This document shows positions 26,614-33,823 of a DNA stretch of 45,851 bases, piece after piece. Where the stretch lies: positions 1 through 45,851 of the forward strand of contig CALKJD010000003.1 in NCBI GenBank assembly GCA_937995755.1, in the 5' to 3' direction. The notes under the pieces were generated by a model. It had not been told where the DNA came from. It saw nothing but the letters and a program-made list of their open reading frames with translations, and did not search any database. Each line of letters begins with the position of its first letter. Position 1 is the stretch's first letter. The translations under genes and the position numbers were made by a program. This DNA is from an uncultured Saprospiraceae bacterium. Its GTDB lineage: Bacteria; Bacteroidota; Bacteroidia; Chitinophagales; Saprospiraceae.

Positions 26614-27576
26614 TTACATCAGTTCTTCAAATAGTATTTGCTGAAAGCCTTTTTCTTCTTTAAATATTTCATCTTGTAACTCCCATCCAGCAAAGAATTT
26701 ATAAGTCACATTATTTCCTTTCATAAGTAGTAGGTGAGTCTTATCTACTTGCTCTCCTTTGTACGATTTAGCTTCATCAATACTCAAGAAAGATTCATCG
26801 TTTACTGCTAGAGCCATACCTAGTTTTAGTCCTTCTGTATCTTGGTTTCCATAGGTCGATAACATCTTGTAGTGAGTGGTATCAAGTAGCTTGCTTCCTA
26901 CTTCATGATCTACTATGCCAGCTACTAAAGTCTCGTCACCCGTGAGACCTTCTACCTTGATATTACCTTCGTAATAGTGAGTTCCTGATTTGATGGTAAT
27001 GGTATGCGTCACGTTGTAATTTCGACCTTGTACTTTCCAGTCTTTAAATGAAAATTCTAATGAGGACGAGTTAGGCGTTTCTTCAATGATTCTAAAACTT
27101 CCGTGAGCTCCTACGCCTACACGATAAAGGCTGTCATTAACGATCATTCCTATAGCTCCTGCGCCTAATGAGTTTCCTACTTTAAGGATGTCCATTCCCC
27201 AGTCTTGCAATTCATGATAGTTTTCATCGATACCGACGGAGTCTAAAACCATATCAGTCGTCGTCTTACCAAAGATGTCCATACCATTTCTAGCATCGAA
27301 GTAGTTTCTAAATGCTACATTTTCATTTTCCCAAGTGGGACCTTCCATTTGAAACTGAGTAGAAGTAACTTCTGTTTTGTCAGTAGTCAATCTATCGAAA
27401 CTAGACTTCTCCTTATACCCATCTGTCTTGGTAGCAAATCTTATATTAGTTTGATACTTTACTTCAGGTGTACTGACTACGGATTCATTTTTTTCTTTAC
27501 ATCCATTGCAGAATATAAGTCCAGTCAAAACAAGTGCAAGTAGATTATTTCTTGATTCTAAAATCCCATTGATCAT
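26614..27576 (-). CDS. DUF4861 lipoprotein
   Basis: This 320-residue protein has a short signal with a lipoprotein-like cysteine (FCNGC, Cys26, although the residue at -3 is unusual). It matches DUF4861 by EGPTWENENVAFRNYFDARNG and DIFGK near residues 78-105 and by a following GAHGSFRI segment. DUF4861 proteins recur in uronate-rich polysaccharide loci, but I know of no settled activity. Its start overlaps the end of the beta-helix gene by 32 bp (27545-27576), and no later Met lies before the cysteine, so translation is probably coupled. It is the last gene of the KduI/KduD operon. A role in handling lyase products is inferred from context only. Confidence 0.85.
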   Translation of the reverse strand: MINGILESRNNLLALVLTGLIFCNGCKEKNESVVSTPEVKYQTNIRFATKTDGYKEKSSFDRLTTDKTEVTSTQFQMEGPTWENENVAFRNYFDARNGMDIFGKTTTDMVLDSVGIDENYHELQDWGMDILKVGNSLGAGAIGMIVNDSLYRVGVGAHGSFRIIEETPNSSSLEFSFKDWKVQGRNYNVTHTITIKSGTHYYEGNIKVEGLTGDETLVAGIVDHEVGSKLLDTTHYKMLSTYGNQDTEGLKLGMALAVNDESFLSIDEAKSYKGEQVDKTHLLLMKGNNVTYKFFAGWELQDEIFKEEKGFQQILFEELM

Positions 27577-29035
27577 AGTTGATTAGTTTTTGTGTTAGAG
27601 TGCTGTCCAATATTGTATTTTCAGAAACGGTTGCATCTTTCGTTACTATATTGAGCGCAGAACTTGTATTATTTCGGATCGTATTATTTGTGCTCTCACG
27701 ACCATCTTTGTGATGGTTAACCATTATCCAAGGATCAGATTCATATTGATATAGATCGTGTGGATTTTTCAAAACAGTGTTCTCAGAAATAGTGCAATTT
27801 TCAGCACCATAGAGAGAGATACCGTGTGGGTGATCAGTTACTACTAAATTTTGATCTACAGTCCAATGGGTAGTGAAGCCATCAAAGCATACTAAGCCCT
27901 GTACTATTTTAGCTCTCTGTGGCATCAATGTATCTGCACAGCTAATCATAACATTGTGGCTCAAAGTAATGTTGTCAATGGGCTTGTCAAATGTCCAAGA
28001 TTGAAAAAGGTCATCATGATTTCCATCTTCTGCATAATAATCATCTACAGTAGCATTTGTCAGGAAATTTGATTGGTAAGTATTGCTAGATCCAGTATTG
28101 CGAATAGCATCTCCACCAAATCGATCTACATGATTGTATTGCACTAGATTATTATTTCCTTCGGTCTTTATACCGTGAAATATATTTTGTATTAAGTTGT
28201 TTTCGATGATGGTTTGATCCGCTCTACTCTTGACTCCTCTAGATGCTTTTTTATCCCAATCTTCTTGAGTCCATTGTGAAGCATCGTCAGTACTTATCAC
28301 TTGATTATTACTAAGATTAATTTGAGTACATGTAGAATCAATCAAGACCAGATATTGATTATGATCACCGCGGTCATTCGCTGGCCTTATCTCTAGACCT
28401 TTAATATGTACATCTTGTGCATCTTGTAATAGAAGAGATGTAAGAGTGGCTTTATGATTGCTTTTTGTAGTTACTATATATCCTGAACCAGAAAGTACTA
28501 CATTACCATGATTTCCATTATGAAGTATGATAAGCTCTTTGTCTTTCGGTGTATATCCAGAAGCCATCAATTGGCTAAGTGAACCATATGGTTTTTCTAA
28601 GCTTCCATTGCCTTTTGACGTCTGACTTGGGTCGCAATGTATAATGTTGTCGATTTGTGCTATATCTGTGATTTGTAGACTGAATGATATGCAAGCATCC
28701 TGTTCGCCATTACTGACTACTATATGGATGTCATGCTGCCCTATATCAGTGGAAGATGGGTCTATGGTCAATAGAGCTCTACCTCTTTGCGTCTTAGCAA
28801 TGTCTACAAAATTAAAGCCTTCAGTAACTTTAAATTTAATGTTATCGAGTGTATTTGATATGGCCGCGATGGGTATGTAGTATCTAGTTCCAGATATGAC
28901 CGTTTGATCTGCGATTGGCGATATGAGTATCGCGTCACAATCAACGGCTACAGATTTTGGGGCGGTACATGAAGGAAGTATCAATACTGTAGTAATAAGC
29001 ATTGACCAAAAAGTACTTAGGAAAATGGGCCTCAT
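27545..29035 (-). CDS. Secreted beta-helix protein, candidate polysaccharide lyase
   Basis: This 496-residue protein has a signal peptide with a likely lipoprotein cysteine (LPSC). An Ig/cadherin-like domain follows (about 35-130, starting SPIADQTVISG). The rest is a right-handed beta-helix introduced by DPSQTSKGNGSLEKPYGSL, the usual front of pectate-lyase-like proteins. It shares blocks with the 903-residue protein at 33824-36535: DRFGGDAIR, HDDLFQSWTF, QGLVCFDGF, and HPHGISLYGAENCTISENTV. These conserved Asp/His/Arg sites could be catalytic. I cannot assign it to a numbered lyase family; it lacks the PL6 patterns I know. Only 1 bp separates it from the acetylesterase gene upstream. Without a sorting domain it is probably periplasmic. 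Confidence 0.82.
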   Translation of the reverse strand: MRPIFLSTFWSMLITTVLILPSCTAPKSVAVDCDAILISPIADQTVISGTRYYIPIAAISNTLDNIKFKVTEGFNFVDIAKTQRGRALLTIDPSSTDIGQHDIHIVVSNGEQDACISFSLQITDIAQIDNIIHCDPSQTSKGNGSLEKPYGSLSQLMASGYTPKDKELIILHNGNHGNVVLSGSGYIVTTKSNHKATLTSLLLQDAQDVHIKGLEIRPANDRGDHNQYLVLIDSTCTQINLSNNQVISTDDASQWTQEDWDKKASRGVKSRADQTIIENNLIQNIFHGIKTEGNNNLVQYNHVDRFGGDAIRNTGSSNTYQSNFLTNATVDDYYAEDGNHDDLFQSWTFDKPIDNITLSHNVMISCADTLMPQRAKIVQGLVCFDGFTTHWTVDQNLVVTDHPHGISLYGAENCTISENTVLKNPHDLYQYESDPWIMVNHHKDGRESTNNTIRNNTSSALNIVTKDATVSENTILDSTLTQKLINYDQWDFRIKK

Positions 29036-29036
29036 A

Positions 29037-31004
29037 TTATAATCTGTTTATATCAAATGTGCTGATGGTATAATTGTCGGTTCTAAATGGTAAAGCAGGC
29101 AATACAGAATCGTCTGTTAGATTTGCTGGATTAGGATTGTCTTGCCAAGCATATCTTACTGATAGAGGTTTGGATATTTTATTACTCCATACTCTAACTT
29201 TGTCTTTTGATATTATTTCAGCCTTTGCCCATTCGTATTTTTTGTCTTCGCCTGCAATTGTAAATCCATAAACATAACCATGTTTATTTTTAACTTCTAA
29301 ACCATTACCTACGTGATCAAATGTGATGATTATACTAGACTCATCCACTTCATGGTTTTTGTAAGTAGGTCCTTTGTATGCTTTTGGAGTATTATAGACT
29401 TCTGTTAATGCAGCATGGGCTAATCGCTTTCCCACTTCTTGTTTATTAGTAGGATGGATATTGTTTGCTTCGCCTAGATCGATTGCGGAAATCATAGCCG
29501 TATGGTCAAGGGAGAGTGCCATGGCTTGGGCTTCTCTTAATTCTGCCCATTCACTTTTCTTTGGTATGGCTTGTTCTTCTTTGAAATTAGCTAACTGAAC
29601 GAATAAAAATGGTAATTCATCTTGCTTCCATTGTTTTCTCCAATCATTGATTAGGAGAGGAAAAAGGGTGCGGTATTCGTAAGCGCGGTATGAATTTGAC
29701 TCTCCTTGATACCATATCACTCCTTTAATAGGGAAGTCTGTAATCGGAGCAATCATACCATTGTAAAGGCATGTAGGAAAGTTGTTTGGACTAAAAGAAT
29801 TAGAAGGCATCGGAGTAGATACGATCATCCCTTTGTTATATTTCCATTTGCCTGATAAGCCAATAGTTTCTGTATCTGTTTGTAAGAATATCTTTTTTAC
29901 TTTTCCATAGATGCCTCCGCCTCCAACATAATCTTCAACCCTTATAGTAATTTTATTCTTGCCTTTTTTGAGAACATCTTTGTTCACTTGATACGTTCTA
30001 TCTTTATTGAACTGATTATACGTTTCGCCTACCTTTTGCCCATTGATCCATGTGATATCACTATCGTCTATTGGACCCAATGATAATGTAGCATTACTTG
30101 TTTTTTCTAAGTTAAACTCACGGCTAAACCATATGACACCGTCTTTCTCATGTAGTGTACTGTCTGGGCTGCTTTCCCATAAAGTGGGTAATGACATTTC
30201 ACTCCAATCACTGGTATTGGTATCTGCCCAGAGATAGCTTGTGTCTTGCATTCCATTGTCTTCTATTTTAAATTTTTCAAGCCAATTATTAAAAGAACTA
30301 TCGCCATCTCTTTTTACTTCTTCGATGTCGGTCGTTTTAAGTTTGGCTATATCTTCTTGAAAATAGGGAACATCTTTTAAAGCTTCTGCACTAGTCCAAG
30401 CTTCTACGACTGTACCACCAAAGTTATCTCCGATTAATCCTATGGGTCTATCGAGTTCTTGGTGTAGATACTTACCAAAGAAATATCCGATAGCAGAAAA
30501 TTGTGGAATTGATGCAGAGCTACACACTTCCCATTCTCCAGACGGTAAGTCAGTTGCAGGCAGGGCCTCTAATCTTCTAGGAACATCAAATATGCGTATG
30601 TCAGAAAAATTAGCGTTCTTAATTTCTTCCTCCGCATTATCAGCGCCTTCTACAAACCATTCCATATTGGATTGCCCACCACAAAGCCACACATCTCCAT
30701 ATATTATATTGGTGATGTGTAAGCTTTTATTTTCATTCTTGATGTGGATAGTAGCTGTCGTTCCTGCAGCTTGCGCAGAAAGGGTAGATCTCCATTCGCC
30801 ATTAGAGTCTACCTTTTCTTTTGCTATGATACCGTTGAGATTTATTTCCACAGTGCTTTTCGGTGTTGCTTGGCCCCAGATTGGAACTTCAGCATCAGCT
30901 TGAAGCATCATGTTGTCAGAAAAAATCTTTGCTACCTTCAACTGCCCTAAGCAATTGCTCATTATTAGTAAAGTAGCTAGTAATGTTAAAAACGAATTTC
31001 TCAA
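29037..31004 (-). CDS. Sialate-O-acetylesterase-like SGNH carbohydrate esterase
   Basis: This 655-residue protein has a signal peptide ending near NCLGQ. It matches the sialate O-acetylesterase (SASA) family. The nucleophile is Ser112 in CGGQSNMEW. Asp509 and His517 in DLGEANNIHPTNK complete the active site, and WYQGES at 431-436 is another family mark. A jelly-roll insertion resembling GH2 sugar-binding domains covers about 255-385. It would remove acetyl groups from sugar residues in the periplasm. Bacteroidota members often act on acetylated pectin or xylan, and sialic acid is not implied here, since no sialic acid genes are present. It lies 52 bp after kduD and 1 bp before the beta-helix gene. 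Confidence 0.9.
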   Translation of the reverse strand: MRNSFLTLLATLLIMSNCLGQLKVAKIFSDNMMLQADAEVPIWGQATPKSTVEINLNGIIAKEKVDSNGEWRSTLSAQAAGTTATIHIKNENKSLHITNIIYGDVWLCGGQSNMEWFVEGADNAEEEIKNANFSDIRIFDVPRRLEALPATDLPSGEWEVCSSASIPQFSAIGYFFGKYLHQELDRPIGLIGDNFGGTVVEAWTSAEALKDVPYFQEDIAKLKTTDIEEVKRDGDSSFNNWLEKFKIEDNGMQDTSYLWADTNTSDWSEMSLPTLWESSPDSTLHEKDGVIWFSREFNLEKTSNATLSLGPIDDSDITWINGQKVGETYNQFNKDRTYQVNKDVLKKGKNKITIRVEDYVGGGGIYGKVKKIFLQTDTETIGLSGKWKYNKGMIVSTPMPSNSFSPNNFPTCLYNGMIAPITDFPIKGVIWYQGESNSYRAYEYRTLFPLLINDWRKQWKQDELPFLFVQLANFKEEQAIPKKSEWAELREAQAMALSLDHTAMISAIDLGEANNIHPTNKQEVGKRLAHAALTEVYNTPKAYKGPTYKNHEVDESSIIITFDHVGNGLEVKNKHGYVYGFTIAGEDKKYEWAKAEIISKDKVRVWSNKISKPLSVRYAWQDNPNPANLTDDSVLPALPFRTDNYTISTFDINRL

Positions 31005-31056
31005 GGCTTTAAGGTTTAGGGTTAGAAGGAGATTTGTTTTAACTCATATGCGCATT

Positions 31057-31854
31057 TTAATCTTCACCGGCATGGCTACCTAATGTAGCGAGAATACCAC
31101 CGTCTACATAGAGTACATGGCCATTCACAAAATCTGAAGCTTTGGAAGATAAAAACACAGCAGCACCTTGTAGCTCTTCCGGATTTCCCCATCTACGAGC
31201 GGGTGTACGTTTTACGATAAAGTCATTGAACGGGTGGCCATCTACACGAATAGGTGCAGTCTGATCAGTGGCAAAATATCCTGGACCGATTGCGTTGGCT
31301 TGGATATTATGCTTTGCCCATTCGTCTGCCATCTCTTTGGTCAACATTTTTAGTCCACCTTTCGCAGCGGCATAGGCACTCACGGTATTTCTAGAGACTT
31401 CGCTCATCATCGAACACATATTGATCACCTTACCATGTCCTCTCGCAATCATGCCAGGCACTATAGCTTTGGATACTATGAATGGAGAGACCAAGTCTAC
31501 GAGGAGCACTTCTTTAAAGTCTTCTACTTCCATTTCTAGTATTGGAGTACGCTTGATGATCGCAGCATTATTCACTAGGATATCAATAGGGCCCACTTCT
31601 GATTCTATTAATTTCACATTGCGGATGACTGCTTGCTCATCTGTCACATCGAATTCATACCAATGCACTTTTATACCTTGATCGGCATATACTTTGGCTG
31701 CCTCCTCTAGTTTGGCTGCAGTACGACCATTGATAACTATCTGAGCCCCAGCATTCGCTAGGCCTATCGCTATGGCCATTCCTAGGCCATGCGATGCTCC
31801 ACTTACAAAGGCAGTCTTACCTTTGAGATCAAATAATGGATTTGTGTTATTCAT
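31057..31854 (-). CDS. kduD: 2-dehydro-3-deoxy-D-gluconate 5-dehydrogenase (SDR)
   Basis: This 265-residue short-chain dehydrogenase has the cofactor motif SGASHGLG at 18-25, NNAA at 95-98, and the catalytic Ser148, Tyr161 and Lys165 (YAAAK). KduD reduces 3-deoxy-D-glycero-2,5-hexodiulosonate to 2-keto-3-deoxygluconate (KDG) in the cytoplasm, the step after KduI. It starts 10 bp after kduI, the usual partner, which decides between KduD and the closely similar gluconate 5-dehydrogenase. No KDG kinase or KDPG aldolase is in the window, so the last steps must be encoded elsewhere. Confidence 0.9.
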   Translation of the reverse strand: MNNTNPLFDLKGKTAFVSGASHGLGMAIAIGLANAGAQIVINGRTAAKLEEAAKVYADQGIKVHWYEFDVTDEQAVIRNVKLIESEVGPIDILVNNAAIIKRTPILEMEVEDFKEVLLVDLVSPFIVSKAIVPGMIARGHGKVINMCSMMSEVSRNTVSAYAAAKGGLKMLTKEMADEWAKHNIQANAIGPGYFATDQTAPIRVDGHPFNDFIVKRTPARRWGNPEELQGAAVFLSSKASDFVNGHVLYVDGGILATLGSHAGED

Positions 31855-31864
31855 TCAGCTTCTG

Positions 31865-32701
31865 TTATCTAAGTTCTTTGATATTTACGGTATCCATATC
31901 TCCGTAGTCAAGATTTTCTCCAGCCATACCCCAGATGAATGTATAACTACTAGTAGCTACTCCTGAGTGAATTGACCATGATGGTGATATTACTGCTTGA
32001 TTATTGTGTAACCAGATGTGTCTTGTCTCTTGTGGTTGACCCATCATGTGGCATACAGCATTGTCTCCTTCCATATCAAAGTAGAAGTATACTTCACTTC
32101 GTCTATTGTGAACATGGGCAGGCATAGTATTCCACACGCTACCTTGTTTCATTTGAGTCATTCCCATTTGCAGTTGACAAGTTTCTACTACACTATTTAC
32201 TATTAGCTTATTGATTTGCCTTTCGTTAGAGCTGTCAAGTGAGCCAAGGTGAACGATCTCAGCCTCATCTTGTGTAACATGCTTAGAAGGGAAGCTAGCG
32301 TGCGCTGGTGTAGAGTTAATGTAGAAAAGTGCTGGTGAGTTAGCATCGTCACTAGCAAATTGAACATCTTTTGTTCCTCTTCCGAGATATAGCGCTTCTT
32401 TGTGCTTTATATGATAGCTCACTCCATCGGCAGTTACGGTGCCACTACTACCTACATTGATGATGCCCATTTCACGCCTTTCTAAGAAGTATTCAGCTTT
32501 CAAGTAATCAACTGTCTCTAATTGCAGAGGAGAAGTCGTAGGTACAGCACCTGCTGTAATAAATCTATCGATTAGCGAATACACTAAAGTTATCTCTCCA
32601 GTAGTCATTAGATTAGTAATTGCATATTCTTCTCTAAGCTTAGACGTATCGTATGTCTTAGCATCATTAGGATGTGTGGCGTATCGTAATTCGTGATTCA
32701 T
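31865..32701 (-). CDS. kduI: 5-dehydro-4-deoxy-D-glucuronate isomerase
   Basis: This 278-residue protein equals E. coli KduI in length and has the zinc ligands at the same numbers: His196 and His198 (MPAHVHNRR), Glu203 (SEVYFYF) and His245 (WSIHSG). It converts 5-keto-4-deoxyuronate, the open form of unsaturated uronic acid released after polysaccharide lyase action, to 3-deoxy-D-glycero-2,5-hexodiulosonate. Its presence shows that unsaturated glucuronate or galacturonate is an expected product here. A LacI-type operator abuts the start codon, and a terminator-like hairpin separates it from the lacI-type gene upstream, so it probably has its own regulated promoter. Confidence 0.96.
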   Translation of the reverse strand: MNHELRYATHPNDAKTYDTSKLREEYAITNLMTTGEITLVYSLIDRFITAGAVPTTSPLQLETVDYLKAEYFLERREMGIINVGSSGTVTADGVSYHIKHKEALYLGRGTKDVQFASDDANSPALFYINSTPAHASFPSKHVTQDEAEIVHLGSLDSSNERQINKLIVNSVVETCQLQMGMTQMKQGSVWNTMPAHVHNRRSEVYFYFDMEGDNAVCHMMGQPQETRHIWLHNNQAVISPSWSIHSGVATSSYTFIWGMAGENLDYGDMDTVNIKELR

Positions 32702-32714
32702 GTAAACGTTTGTT
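32701..32714. promoter_or_regulatory. LacI-type operator at the kduI start
   Basis: TGTAAACGTTTGTTTA begins at 32701 and contains the core AAACGTTT at 32704-32711, shared with the other four sites. It overlaps the last base of the kduI start codon, so it lies in the leader rather than in a -33 region. Binding here would block elongation or initiation just upstream. The link to the LacI-family gene 60 bp away is inferred. Confidence 0.65.
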
Positions 32715-32727
32715 TAGTCTATAAATA

Positions 32728-32759
32728 AAAGCTGGCATTTGAAATTTCAAATGAGCTTT
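32728..32759 (-). terminator. Hairpin between the lacI-type gene and kduI
   Basis: CATTTGAAATTTCAAATG at 32736-32753 is a perfect 18-bp palindrome. AAAGCT at 32728-32733 and AGCTTT at 32754-32759 extend the stem past a two-base bulge. On the minus strand it is followed by CTTTTATTTATAG. This looks like an intrinsic terminator or attenuator after the regulator gene. A protein-binding palindrome is the alternative. Confidence 0.65.
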
Positions 32760-32776
32760 GTTTTTGATTCTAAAAT

Positions 32777-33814
32777 TTATTTGTTAATTATTCTTAATGG
32801 CTTCTTGAGAGAAGACTCTCTTATGATAAGGGTAGGGCTCAGTACTATGTTTTTAAACACAGGGTTTTCCTCTTTGATGGCTTCTAGGCAAGCTTGTACG
32901 GCATAGTTTCCTATTCGCTTACTATGCTGATCTATGGTAGTCATCGGAGGGTCTATGATGCTGGTAAACATCTCATTACTAAATCCTACGATGCCCATCT
33001 CATCCGGTATAGATATTCCCATCTCTTTTATTCTAATGATAGCACCTAATGCTGCATAATCACTTGCAGAGAATAGGGCATCTGCCTTTTTGGGACCTTT
33101 TAAGAAAGGTAGAATAGCATCGTATCCAATATCCTTGCTAAGTGGATTTTCTACTATTAAATTTTTATCGATAGGAATGTTGAATTCTCTAAGTGCTTTT
33201 AGATATCCTTCCTTTCTGTCATTATATATTTTGATGTGTTGAGGTCCTGCAAAATGGACTATCCTTTTATAGCCTTGCTCAATTAAGTGTTTTACACCTT
33301 CATACGCACCTAAGTTATCATCTACAACTACTTTGTTTTGATTAATATCTTTGGTAGCTCTATCAAAAAATATAACAGGTATACCTAGTCTGTTAGCTTC
33401 AATAAATGCTGGAGATTGAGAAGAGTCTGACCAAGTAGAAATGAGAATGCCAGCGACATTACTTTCTATTAAGGATAGCACACTTTTTTCTTCCTTCTCC
33501 TGTTCATCATGGGTCTGACATATGATGCTTGTATAGCCTGCTTTTGCAGCTACTTCTTCAATTCCTGATATGCAATTTGAAAAAAAATCTCGATTGACTC
33601 TAGGTACGATTATACCCAATGTTTTACTAGAACCACTACGTAAGCTAGATGCTAATCTGTTGACAGTATAGTTTCTTTTGATAGCAAGATCATTAACCTT
33701 GTCTCTCATTTCTCTACTGATACACTCGTGCCCTCTCAGTGCTCTTGATACTGTAGATGGAGTAGTGTTTAACTCCTTTGCCAATTCTGTGATAGTGATT
33801 CTTTTGATAGCCAC
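32777..33814 (-). CDS. LacI-family transcriptional regulator of the glycan locus
   Basis: This 345-residue protein has the LacI-family DNA-binding domain at 1-60: ITITELAKELNTTPSTVSRAL at the helix-turn-helix, and the hinge segment NRLASSLRSG. The rest is a periplasmic-binding-protein-like sensor domain (LGIIVPRVNRDFFSNCISGIE; VVDDNLGAYEGVKHL; DALFSASDYAALG). LacI/PurR proteins with this hinge recognise palindromes centred on CG such as CAAACGTTTG, exactly the motif repeated five times in this window. It lies 9 bp after the T9SS beta-helix gene, inside an operon preceded by such a site, so autoregulation is likely. The ligand is unknown; position next to kduI suggests a uronate intermediate or an oligosaccharide. 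Confidence 0.93.
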   Translation of the reverse strand: MAIKRITITELAKELNTTPSTVSRALRGHECISREMRDKVNDLAIKRNYTVNRLASSLRSGSSKTLGIIVPRVNRDFFSNCISGIEEVAAKAGYTSIICQTHDEQEKEEKSVLSLIESNVAGILISTWSDSSQSPAFIEANRLGIPVIFFDRATKDINQNKVVVDDNLGAYEGVKHLIEQGYKRIVHFAGPQHIKIYNDRKEGYLKALREFNIPIDKNLIVENPLSKDIGYDAILPFLKGPKKADALFSASDYAALGAIIRIKEMGISIPDEMGIVGFSNEMFTSIIDPPMTTIDQHSKRIGNYAVQACLEAIKEENPVFKNIVLSPTLIIRESSLKKPLRIINK

Positions 33815-33823
33815 GAAACTGTT

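Noticed and set aside
29037..31004. Sialic acid catabolism suggested by the sialate-O-acetylesterase family name.
   Set aside because: No sialidase, NanA, NanE or sialic acid transporter is in the window. The family acts widely on acetylated plant and microbial glycans.
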